From Benthicola sp964195715 (lineage in GTDB: Bacteria; Gemmatimonadota; Gemmatimonadetes; Palauibacterales; Palauibacteraceae): a stretch of DNA of 64,000 nucleotides. Location of the stretch: NCBI GenBank assembly GCA_964195715.1, contig CAXMRU010000057.1:1-64000 (forward strand). Direction: 5' to 3'. The position numbers were made by a program, and so were the translations under genes. The notes under the pieces are model-generated. The model was not told the DNA's origin, made no database searches, and was given only the letters and a program-made list of their open reading frames with translations. Positions 44,100-51,591 of the stretch are shown here, piece by piece (the stretch's first letter is position 1; the number at the start of each line of letters is the position of its first letter).

Positions 44100-45056
44100 T
44101 CAGAGGACCCGGTACAGGAATGCTGCGTACCCCACGAGGAGGAGGGCGCCCTCCCACCGGTTCACCTTCTTCCCGGTGTAGGCAAGAGGTATGAGGGCAA
44201 GGCAGAAGATCATGGCAGGCACGACCTGAGTCGCGACCGTATCCGACGACAGCTGCAGGGGGCTGAGCAGGGCTGCCGTGCCGAGCACCAGGCCCAGGTT
44301 GAATATGTTCGACCCGATCACGTTGCCGATCGCGATGTCTCCCATGCCACGGGCCGCGGCAGCGATCGTGGACGCGAGCTCAGGGAGCGATGTTCCAACG
44401 GCCACCATGGTCGCACCGATAACTTCCTCGGGGACCTGGTACGCGATGGCGATCTTCGTGGCCGACTCGATCATCCAGGAGGCGCCTGCGAGAAGGAGTG
44501 CCGTCCCGAAGGCTACCCTCAGCCAGTTCACGTACGGTCGGCGTATGGTGTTTCTATCGTGAGACTTAGCGTCGATACGGGCCGCCTGAAACTGACCGGT
44601 CTCCGTCTCCGACTTCCCCCAGCGGATCAGGTACGCCATGTACAGGGCGAAGCCGCTGACGAGGATCAGGCCTTCCACGAAGCCCAGCACGGCGTTCGAG
44701 GCGAATACCATCACCGCGGCGAGAACGACCACCATCAGGGGCGCCTCTCGCTGCAACAGCTTCCGGTGGACGCTGATAGGCCGGATCATCGCGCCGAGGC
44801 CCACGATCAGGCCCACGTTCGCCACCGTCGATCCGAACACGTTGCCGACTGCGATCCCAGTCTGGCCACGCAGAACTGCACCCGTTGAGACAACTAGCTC
44901 GGGAGCCGACGTGCCGAAGGCAACGACGGTCAGGCCGACGAGCAATGGGCTCACGCCACGGTGCTCCGCGACCCGGGAAGCTCCGGTCACCAACCAGTCC
45001 GCCCCGAGGGTCAGGGCGGTCAAGCTGACCAGGAATAGAAGGGCCTCAACCACCAT
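44100..45056 (-). CDS. Sodium/calcium exchanger family antiporter (YrbG-like)
   Basis: A 318-residue inner-membrane protein of the CaCA superfamily with about ten hydrophobic helices in two inverted halves. The two alpha-repeat signatures are GTSAPELVVS in the first half and GTSLPELAST in the second, both with the ion-binding Glu. It should exchange Ca2+ for Na+ or H+. The central loop is cytosolic and basic. The upstream spacer contains a cluster of DnaA-box-like sites. Confidence 0.88.
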   Translation of the reverse strand: MVVEALLFLVSLTALTLGADWLVTGASRVAEHRGVSPLLVGLTVVAFGTSAPELVVSTGAVLRGQTGIAVGNVFGSTVANVGLIVGLGAMIRPISVHRKLLQREAPLMVVVLAAVMVFASNAVLGFVEGLILVSGFALYMAYLIRWGKSETETGQFQAARIDAKSHDRNTIRRPYVNWLRVAFGTALLLAGASWMIESATKIAIAYQVPEEVIGATMVAVGTSLPELASTIAAAARGMGDIAIGNVIGSNIFNLGLVLGTAALLSPLQLSSDTVATQVVPAMIFCLALIPLAYTGKKVNRWEGALLLVGYAAFLYRVL

Positions 45057-45077
45057 GACGGTTCCTCACACCATTAA

Positions 45078-45138
45078 TGTGGAAAACCGTCCCCTCGGTC
45101 GACACACCACGGGCACCCCTGTGGACAACTGTGGATAA
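45078..45138 (-). promoter_or_regulatory. Cluster of three DnaA-box-like sites, possible oriC part or DnaA-responsive site
   Basis: Read on the plus strand these are TGTGGAAAA at 45078-45086, TGTGGACAA at 45120-45128 and TGTGGATAA at 45130-45138. The last is a perfect DnaA box (TTATCCACA on the minus strand), the first fits TTWTNCACA, and the second has one mismatch. All three point the same way within a 136-bp intergenic spacer. A clear AT-rich unwinding element is not adjacent. It lies 10 kb from dnaA. Confidence 0.6.
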
Positions 45139-45192
45139 TTGGCCACTCGAAGTGCGAGTAAGCAAGTACAAGTCCGTGAACCGGTTACGACG

Positions 45193-45642
45193 TCATGTCA
45201 GCTGGCTCTGGACTGATCCGGCGTCGTGTTGAGCCGGCTTCTCCCCATGTTTGGTCGCGCCAACGGGCTTTTCCGCGCCCTGTCCACCCATGTGGAATTG
45301 TCCGTCCACCTGACCACCTTCGTCGAGCTTGATTCTCCTGCTGCGAATGTCGCCTTGAATGCGGCACGAAGCCTGTAATTCGATGCGGCTGTCGGCGCTG
45401 ATGCTGCCGTTGACCCGACCGGCCACGATTGCATCCTGGGTGACGACGTCCCCCAGAACGACCCCTTCCTTGCCGATCACAACGCTCTTGGCCGCCTTGA
45501 CCGAACCTTCGATCTGACCTTCGACACGAATTGTGCCGTCGCTCGTGCAATCCCCGACTACTTTCATGCCGGGCCCGATGATCGATACGACGTCAGCGAC
45601 GTCCCTCGTCGAGGCGTCCGTCCGGTTCCTCGTCTTCGTCAT
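45193..45642 (-). CDS. Bactofilin (cytoskeletal polymer protein)
   Basis: A 149-residue bactofilin. The central domain (about 20-115) is a right-handed beta-helix with repeating Gly/Val/Ile patterns (VVGDCTSDGTIRVEGQIEGS, VVLGDVVTQDAIVAGRVNGSI), flanked by short disordered tails. Bactofilins polymerise without nucleotide and scaffold cell-wall enzymes and chromosome-segregation proteins. ATG 45642 is chosen because AAGGA lies 9 nt upstream; ATG 45651 is an alternative. It follows an M23 peptidase gene by 77 nt in the parAB transcription unit. Confidence 0.88.
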   Translation of the reverse strand: MTKTRNRTDASTRDVADVVSIIGPGMKVVGDCTSDGTIRVEGQIEGSVKAAKSVVIGKEGVVLGDVVTQDAIVAGRVNGSISADSRIELQASCRIQGDIRSRRIKLDEGGQVDGQFHMGGQGAEKPVGATKHGEKPAQHDAGSVQSQLT

Positions 45643-45719
45643 CTCGCTCATTCCTTTCACTGTCCCTTCCGGGTCGCCGCGGCTCGACCCACCTTTATCA
45701 GGTCGCTGAAGAACCCTGT

Positions 45720-46505
45720 TCAGGTCCCTTCCACAAGATAATCGAGCGGGTCCACGGGTACGCCCTGTCGCTCGATCTCGACGTGCAGGTGCGGAGCGGT
45801 CGATCGGCCGCTGTTTCCCGACAGGGCAATCACCTCTCCTACCTCCACCGAGTCGCCCGGGCCTACGAACAGCCATGAGTTGTGCGCGTACAAGCTGCTC
45901 AGTTCATCATCGTGTGCGACTCGAACGTATAGTCCGTACTCCGGGTCGTCCCCCGTCTCGGAGACCCGCCCGGTACGAGACGTGCGCACGTACGAACCCA
46001 CCGGCACGGCGATGTCCACGCCCACATGCCCGTCCGGCGGAGCGGCAGTCGTGTCCCCGAAATTCCGCGTCACGAAGCCCTGTTCGACCACGGGCCACAC
46101 AAAGCCCGCGCTGGCTTCCTGTTCACTTACGCGGCGCTCGCTCGCTTCCTTCTCAGACAATGGAGGGAGCAGAATGTCACGTTGCGACCTTCCAAGCTCT
46201 CCTCCCATCACCACTCTCAGCTGCCGGTACTCGGCCTCGAGGCGCTCAACACGCTCTGCTACGACCCTCATCGCCGCATTTTCACGCTGCAAGTCGGAGA
46301 CCTCCGCTTCCAGAGCCGCAATTTCGTCCCCGGAAGCCAGGTTGCCTACCCACCGGCCGGCGCCGAAGAAGGCTGCGCCGAGGGCGGTCAACAGCACCGT
46401 TGCCAGCAGTGTCACCTTCGCGCGCGACAGCGCCACTGTGCGGGACTGCACTTCTCCTTCCCGCACCACGATCAGCGTCCAGCGCCGGCGTCCTTCCGCG
46501 TTCAT
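45720..46505 (-). CDS. M23 (LytM) peptidase with a membrane anchor and coiled coil
   Basis: A 261-residue single-pass membrane protein. A short basic cytosolic end precedes a helix (about 31-52), then a coiled coil (about 58-100, EIAALEAEVSDLQRENAAM) and the M23 domain (about 140-261). That domain has GHVGVD for the first zinc pair and HLHVEIE for the second, so it looks active. It is the bactofilin-partner type of peptidoglycan endopeptidase known from curved or stalked bacteria. Its ATG overlaps the parB stop by 4 nt, so it is translationally coupled to parB. Confidence 0.87.
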   Translation of the reverse strand: MNAEGRRRWTLIVVREGEVQSRTVALSRAKVTLLATVLLTALGAAFFGAGRWVGNLASGDEIAALEAEVSDLQRENAAMRVVAERVERLEAEYRQLRVVMGGELGRSQRDILLPPLSEKEASERRVSEQEASAGFVWPVVEQGFVTRNFGDTTAAPPDGHVGVDIAVPVGSYVRTSRTGRVSETGDDPEYGLYVRVAHDDELSSLYAHNSWLFVGPGDSVEVGEVIALSGNSGRSTAPHLHVEIERQGVPVDPLDYLVEGT

Positions 46506-47401
46506 CGTTCTCCGAACAGCTCGCCGGCGTCAGCCGCGTCGAGAAGTGCGCGCGTCACGCGTTCGAATTCGTCCGGATCATGAAACGGAATTCGGATTTC
46601 GCCCTGGTTGCGCGCGCGCAGCGTCACCTTGACGTTCGTCCCATACGCGCGGGACAGCAGCACGGCCGCCTTGCGGGCGACTGGGTCTTCGCGCGCCGGT
46701 CCTCGCTTACCGCCCGGGGGTCCTCGCTTCTTGCCAGTTCGTGCCCGGGACTCGGTCTCGCGTACCGACAGCCCCTTCGCTGCAACTTCCCGCGCGAGCG
46801 CTACCTGATCCGCCTCTCCCTCAACCGACAGAATGGCCCGGGCGTGCCCGGCGGTGATCGCCCCTTCGCTCAGCAGGTCACGAACTGCAGCGGGAAGCGT
46901 GAGAAGCCGCAGCGCGTTCGCCACGGTCGAGCGGTCCCGTCCCACTCGCTTCGCCGCTTCTTTCTGAGTGAGACCGAAACCGTCGATCAACTGCTGGTAA
47001 CCCACGGCCTCCTCGAGCGGGCCCAGATCCTCCCTCTGGAGGTTCTCCACGAGTGCCACGACCAGCATCTGTTCGTCGCTGAGTGGCCTGACTATCGTGG
47101 GCGCCTTTTCCCAACCGAGGCGCGTGAGCACCCGCCACCTACGCTCGCCCGCCACCAGCTCGAAATCGAGGCCGGCCGGCCGGACTACCAGGGGCTGCAG
47201 CAAGCCGTTTTCACGGATCGACGCCTCGAGCTCGTCGAGGGCCTCGCCCTCGAATTGCCTGCGCGGCTGGAACGGGTTGGGTCGGATACGGCCTACCTCG
47301 ATCTCCCGGATCGGCATTTTGCCGGACGCCGGCTCCTCGAGGTATTCCCCGAGAAGGGCTCCGAGTCCTTTGCCGAGACGCCGTGCTTCAGGTTTGGGCA
47401 A
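46502..47401 (-). CDS. parB: Chromosome partitioning protein ParB
   Basis: A 299-residue CTP-dependent DNA clamp. The N-terminal domain has RPNPFQPRRQF and the CTP/arginine motif GERRWRVL, with ENLQREDL following. The central HTH domain is GLTQKEAAKRVGRDRSTVANALRLLTL, and the C-terminal dimerisation part follows a basic Lys/Arg/Gly linker. TTG 47401 overlaps the parA end by 14 nt and has GAGGAAGGGGG upstream; the longer frame upstream belongs to parA. Two parS sites lie just upstream of parA. ParB would load there and be moved by ParA. Confidence 0.92.
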   Translation of the reverse strand: MPKPEARRLGKGLGALLGEYLEEPASGKMPIREIEVGRIRPNPFQPRRQFEGEALDELEASIRENGLLQPLVVRPAGLDFELVAGERRWRVLTRLGWEKAPTIVRPLSDEQMLVVALVENLQREDLGPLEEAVGYQQLIDGFGLTQKEAAKRVGRDRSTVANALRLLTLPAAVRDLLSEGAITAGHARAILSVEGEADQVALAREVAAKGLSVRETESRARTGKKRGPPGGKRGPAREDPVARKAAVLLSRAYGTNVKVTLRARNQGEIRIPFHDPDEFERVTRALLDAADAGELFGER

Positions 47402-48185
47402 CGACGGCCCCCTTCCTCTCTTCGTCCCGGCGCACGATCTCCGACGCCAGGCTGAGGTATCCCCGGGCGCCGGTCGACAGCACATCGTACAGCGCGATCG
47501 GCTGTCCGAAGCTCGGCGCCTCGGCGAGTCGAACATTCCGGGGAATCCAGGTCTTGAAAACCTTCGCCCCGAAGTACTCCTCCGCCTCTCCCTTCACCTG
47601 CTTAGACAGGTTGAGGCGCGAGTCGAACATCGTCAGTAGCACCCCTTCAATGCCCAGTTCCGGATTGATGCTCCGCTGAACGATCCGCACCGTGTTCAGC
47701 AACTGGCTCAGCCCCTCGAGCGCGTAGAACTCGCACTGGATAGGGATCAGTACGGTGTCTGCCGCTACAAGGGCGTTGAGCGTGAGCAGGCCGAGCGAAG
47801 GAGGAGAGTCGATGAGGACGTACTCGTATCGGTCCCGGATCGGCTCCATGATCTCACGCAGTACGCGCTCCCGCCGTGGCCGCTCGATCAATTCGACCTC
47901 AGCTCCGGCAAGATCTCGGCTCGCCGGGACCACATCCAGCATGGGGAAGTGGATCGCCGGTCGAATTGCGTCTTCCAAGGCCTGCCCATCCACGAGACAG
48001 TCGTACACATCCGGCGCGCCGCTTTCTCTGGCGATCCCGAGGCCGCTGGATGCGTTGCCCTGCGGATCACAATCGATGACAAGCGTTTTCTTCTCCGCGA
48101 TCGCCAGGGAAGCACCCAGGTTGATGGCGGTGGTGGTCTTGCCGACTCCGCCCTTCTGGTTAGCTATGGCGATGACTCGCGACAT
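47388..48185 (-). CDS. parA: Chromosome partitioning ATPase ParA (Soj)
   Basis: A 265-residue deviant Walker A ATPase, with NQKGGVGKTT at 9-18 including the signature lysine and the DCDPQGNASSGL and DSPPSLGLLT motifs. It forms the gradient that positions ParB-bound origins. The length and absence of an N-terminal HTH identify the chromosomal type. It starts the parA-parB-M23-bactofilin run and lies downstream of two parS sites and mnmG. Confidence 0.94.
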   Translation of the reverse strand: MSRVIAIANQKGGVGKTTTAINLGASLAIAEKKTLVIDCDPQGNASSGLGIARESGAPDVYDCLVDGQALEDAIRPAIHFPMLDVVPASRDLAGAEVELIERPRRERVLREIMEPIRDRYEYVLIDSPPSLGLLTLNALVAADTVLIPIQCEFYALEGLSQLLNTVRIVQRSINPELGIEGVLLTMFDSRLNLSKQVKGEAEEYFGAKVFKTWIPRNVRLAEAPSFGQPIALYDVLSTGARGYLSLASEIVRRDEERKGAVVAQT

Positions 48186-48341
48186 CTGTACTCCGCACTA
48201 AAACGTTGTTATTAAACAAGTTACCGCTACGTCTATGTCGGGGCAGCGTCGCCTCGAGAACCTCAACCCGCTCGGAGTGGATCTTCCTGTTCCACGGGGC
48301 GAGGAATATACGGCGGGTCCGTGTGTGAGCCAAGAAAACAA

Positions 48342-48357
48342 TGTTGCACGTGAAACA
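48342..48357. promoter_or_regulatory. parS site 1
   Basis: TGTTGCACGTGAAACA differs from the canonical parS palindrome TGTTTCACGTGAAACA at one base. It lies in the 217-bp spacer between mnmG and parA, 157 bp from the parA start. Confidence 0.9.
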
Positions 48358-48379
48358 TCTTGCGACTCCGCCGTTCCTG

Positions 48380-48395
48380 TGTTGCACGTGAAACA
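48380..48395. promoter_or_regulatory. parS site 2
   Basis: An identical TGTTGCACGTGAAACA, same orientation, 38 bp from the first site and 8 bp from the mnmG stop. Two identical copies beside parA make ParB binding here very likely. Confidence 0.9.
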
Positions 48396-48402
48396 ACTGC
48401 AA

Positions 48403-50295
48403 TCAAGTGATCTCGCAGTCTCCCGGGACCATCCTCCGTCCGCGCTTCCGTACCTCCACGAGAAGGTTCTGAAGATCGGAGGGAGACACTCCTGGAATGC
48501 GTGCCGCCTGACCCATGGTCTGCGGCCGAACCGTTGACAGTTTCTGCCGAGCTTCAAGTGACAACGACCGAAAATCCAGGTATGGGGCATCCGGAGGCAG
48601 CAGCAAACCCTCCCGCTCGGCCAGAGCAGTCGCTCGTTCTTCCTCGCGACGTATGTAGCCGTCGTACTTCACCTCCATCTCAACGACCGCGAGCGCATCA
48701 AGCCCCAGGCCCGGATCACGAACGGGACCGTCTTCCGCCACCAGCGCCCGAAGCGTCACCTCTGGCCGGCGTACGAGACGGATCAGAGGTTTTCGCTCGG
48801 TAAGCGGGCTGCTACTGCGGTCAACCAGCCACTCGTTGGCTTCGGCAGGATCAATCCGCTCCTCTCGAATCCACTTACGGGTTCGCTCGAGGTCCTCCAG
48901 ATGCCCGTCCAGACGCACCAACTCCTCCTCCGACAGCAGACCAAGCCGCTCCGCTACCGGGCCCATGCGTAACAGCGCATTGTCCTGTCTGAGCATGAGC
49001 CGGAATTCAGCTCTTGACGTGAACAGTCGATATGGCTCGTCTACTCCACGAGTCACGAGGTCGTCCACGAGGACTCCGATGTACGCTTCGTCCCGCCCGG
49101 GTACCCACGGTTCCCGATCAAGCGCCGCGTGGGCTGCATTCACCCCTGCGACCACGCCCTGTGCGGCGGCCTCTTCGTAACCCGTCGTGCCGTTCACTTG
49201 ACCCGCCAGGTACAGTCCATGCAAGCACTTGAGCGCCAGTGTTCGCCCGAGCTGCAAAGGAGGGAAGAAGTCGTACTCGATTGCATAACCGGGTTGAGTC
49301 ATACGGGCGTTCTCCAGGCCCGGCACCGCACGCAGGAATTCACGTTGAACATCCGGGGGCAACGACGTGGAGAGACCGTTTACGTACAGCTCTGAGGTTT
49401 CCAACCCTTCCGGTTCGAGAAATACCTGGTGTCCACTCGCCTCAGGGAACTTGACGATCTTGTCTTCGATCGACGGGCAGTACCGCGGACCCTGTGAAGC
49501 GAGCACCCCTCCGTACAGAGCCGATCGATCCAGGTTGGATTGGACAATCTCCTTTACTTCCTCACCCGCGCGCGCTATCCAGCATGGCCGCCTCTCGAGT
49601 CCGCCGCTCACCTCCCAGTGCGAGAACCTGTATCCGTCCTCCTCGCCGTCCTGCCGCTCCAGGCGGTCAAGGTCCACACTCCGGCCATCCACTCGGGGTG
49701 GCGTGCCTGTCTTGAAGCGTCGCGCCTCCAGCCCCAGGTCGCGCATCTGATCCGCCAGCGCCACGGAAGGAGCATCTCCCGCCCTACCTGCAGCAAACTC
49801 CCTCTCGACACCGATCCGAATGCTGCCACGCAGGAACGTGCCGGCCGTGAGCACGACGCTGCGTGCTGCGAACTCACTGCCGTCCGCACATACGACTCCC
49901 GAGACCCGCTCTCCTTCCATGCGCAGCACGGAAACAGTCCCCTGGAACATCTCCAGCCCGCGCTGCTCCTCCAGCAGCGAGCGGATCTCTCGCGAATAGA
50001 GACCCCTGTCGCACTGGGCCCTCGGCGCCCAGACCGCCGGCCCCTTGCTGCGATTCAGCATTCGGAAGTGCAGCGTGGTACGATCAGCGGCTCGTCCCAT
50101 AAGTCCGCCCAGCGCATCTACTTCCCGCACCACGGTTCCCTTCGCAACACCGCCGATCGCCGGGTTGCAGGACATCTGTCCGACCCGTGCAAGGAACGAC
50201 GTCACGAGCAGCGTCTTCGCGCCGGCCCTCGCGGACGCATTCGCAGCCTCCGAGCCCGCGTGGCCCCCGCCGATGACGATCACGTCGTAGTACAT
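48403..50295 (-). CDS. mnmG: tRNA uridine-5-carboxymethylaminomethyl modification enzyme MnmG (GidA)
   Basis: A 630-residue FAD enzyme that, with MnmE, modifies the wobble uridine of several tRNAs. The FAD motif GGGHAGSEAA is at 8-17, CNPAIGG and the active-site regions follow, and YDFFPPLQLG and the C-terminal tRNA-binding helical domain are present. ATG 50295 has AGGAGAGGA upstream and matches the normal N-terminus; the frame remains open further upstream but as antisense to the acylphosphatase gene. It sits in the conserved gidA-parAB arrangement near the origin. Confidence 0.95.
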   Translation of the reverse strand: MYYDVIVIGGGHAGSEAANASARAGAKTLLVTSFLARVGQMSCNPAIGGVAKGTVVREVDALGGLMGRAADRTTLHFRMLNRSKGPAVWAPRAQCDRGLYSREIRSLLEEQRGLEMFQGTVSVLRMEGERVSGVVCADGSEFAARSVVLTAGTFLRGSIRIGVEREFAAGRAGDAPSVALADQMRDLGLEARRFKTGTPPRVDGRSVDLDRLERQDGEEDGYRFSHWEVSGGLERRPCWIARAGEEVKEIVQSNLDRSALYGGVLASQGPRYCPSIEDKIVKFPEASGHQVFLEPEGLETSELYVNGLSTSLPPDVQREFLRAVPGLENARMTQPGYAIEYDFFPPLQLGRTLALKCLHGLYLAGQVNGTTGYEEAAAQGVVAGVNAAHAALDREPWVPGRDEAYIGVLVDDLVTRGVDEPYRLFTSRAEFRLMLRQDNALLRMGPVAERLGLLSEEELVRLDGHLEDLERTRKWIREERIDPAEANEWLVDRSSSPLTERKPLIRLVRRPEVTLRALVAEDGPVRDPGLGLDALAVVEMEVKYDGYIRREEERATALAEREGLLLPPDAPYLDFRSLSLEARQKLSTVRPQTMGQAARIPGVSPSDLQNLLVEVRKRGRRMVPGDCEIT

Positions 50296-50413
50296 TCCTC
50301 TCCTGGTTCCTATCCCCGGTTCCGGGCGCCCCGCCAAATCCGAGGCTCCCGCTCCCGCGGACCCTTCTTCAGCTTCGGGCCGCGCGGCCCGCCAAACTAG
50401 GGACGATAGGTCG

Positions 50414-50701
50414 ATGCAGCCAAGTATGGATGAGTCACGGGTCGGCTTTGTCATCGAGGGCCGCGTACAGGCGGTCGGATTCCGGTGGTGGGCCCGGTGC
50501 TCGGCAATCCGGCTTGGCCTGCGCGGAACCGTGCGTAACCGAACGGATGGTTCGGTGGAAATACATGCCTCCGGCTCTCCTGATGCGCTGCAGATATTCG
50601 TCGCGGCACTCCGTACGGGGCCGCCGGGCGCCCGGGTGGATGTCGTGCGCCCCATCACGTCCACCGGCGAGTTACCCGCGGACTTCCGCGCGATTCTCTG
50701 A
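50414..50701 (+). CDS. acyP: Acylphosphatase
   Basis: A 95-residue protein with the two family signatures: GRVQAVGFRWW (phosphate loop with the catalytic Arg) and GLRGTVRNRTDGSVE (with the catalytic Asn). It hydrolyses carboxyl-phosphate bonds such as acyl phosphates. The length is typical. It diverges from mnmG across a 118-bp spacer and is followed after 73 nt by the Fpg-like gene in the same direction. Confidence 0.9.
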   Translation: MQPSMDESRVGFVIEGRVQAVGFRWWARCSAIRLGLRGTVRNRTDGSVEIHASGSPDALQIFVAALRTGPPGARVDVVRPITSTGELPADFRAIL

Positions 50702-50774
50702 GGCCGGCACTTTTTCACTTTGCAGGTGTATCCCCGTAGCATTCTGACACCTACCGCGCGAGGATGAACGCATC

Positions 50775-51572
50775 ATGATAGAGCTGCCAGACGTCGAGCG
50801 AATGATCGACGCCTTTGCCGGATACGCCACCGGGAAGACCGTGTCCGTTGTCCTCATTGACGACAAGGAGACCGTCGACCTGGATGCCGATCAGGCCGCC
50901 GAGCACATCCAGGGCCATGCCATCGACACCGTCGAACGGCGCGGAAAGTACGTCGTTCTCCGTTTCCGCTCCGAAGTAAGCCTTATCTTCGACATGGGAT
51001 CCGACGGCGAAGTGTATCTCGAGTCGCAGACGGCGCCGCCCCGTGAAACTAGCAAGATCCGGCTTCAGTTCGCCGCCGGCCGCGAGCTTCGCTTCGCCTC
51101 CAGTGGCACCAACGGCGATGTTCATCTCCTTGAAGGTGAGGACCTTTCGGGTTTCGGCCTCCTCAACAATCTCGGCCTCGATCCGCTCAGCGAGGAACTC
51201 ACGCCGGACCGATTCATACACATGGCACGCCAGCGTACACGTAGCACTCTGAAGGGTCTCCTGATGAACGAGGAGGTCGTGGCGGGCATCGGAAACGAGT
51301 ACGCGGACGAGATCTGCTTCCAGGCCAGTATCCGGCCCGACTGCAAGGTCGGGGACCTGTCCGACGAGCAGCTCGCCCGGATTCAGAAGTACCTGAGGCG
51401 TGTGCTGCGCCGGGCGACTCTGCACTGGCAGGCGGCGCATTCCGACCCGGGGTGGCTCATCAACCGGCGGCATCCGGGGCATACGTGTCCCCGATGCATG
51501 AGCGAGCTGGAATCCCTGAGTGTAGTGGGAAAGCGGACGTATCTCTGTCCCAGGTGCCAGCGAGCAGCCTGA
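50775..51572 (+). CDS. Fpg/Nei-family protein lacking the catalytic N-terminal proline
   Basis: A 265-residue protein with the full Fpg layout: an N-terminal beta-sandwich, the lysine-containing loop ERRGKYVVL, the helix-two-turn-helix domain (LLMNEEVVAGIGNEYADEI) and a C-terminal zinc finger with two CPRC pairs. Canonical enzymes begin MPELPE, where Pro2 becomes the nucleophilic N-terminus. This one begins MIELPDVE, so the proline is replaced by isoleucine while Glu3 remains. Fpg-like proteins with such starts are known in other bacteria and their activity differs or is unknown. No upstream start restores the proline. It might bind lesions without cutting or use another nucleophile. Confidence 0.85.
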   Translation: MIELPDVERMIDAFAGYATGKTVSVVLIDDKETVDLDADQAAEHIQGHAIDTVERRGKYVVLRFRSEVSLIFDMGSDGEVYLESQTAPPRETSKIRLQFAAGRELRFASSGTNGDVHLLEGEDLSGFGLLNNLGLDPLSEELTPDRFIHMARQRTRSTLKGLLMNEEVVAGIGNEYADEICFQASIRPDCKVGDLSDEQLARIQKYLRRVLRRATLHWQAAHSDPGWLINRRHPGHTCPRCMSELESLSVVGKRTYLCPRCQRAA

Positions 51573-51591
51573 CAGGCTCCTGCTGGCCGGA

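Noticed and set aside
45875..47455. 526-codon plus-strand frame
   Set aside because: It is antisense to the M23 and parB genes, both confirmed by motifs and coupled overlaps.
49540..50400. 286-codon plus-strand frame
   Set aside because: It is antisense to the N-terminal part of MnmG, including the FAD motif region.
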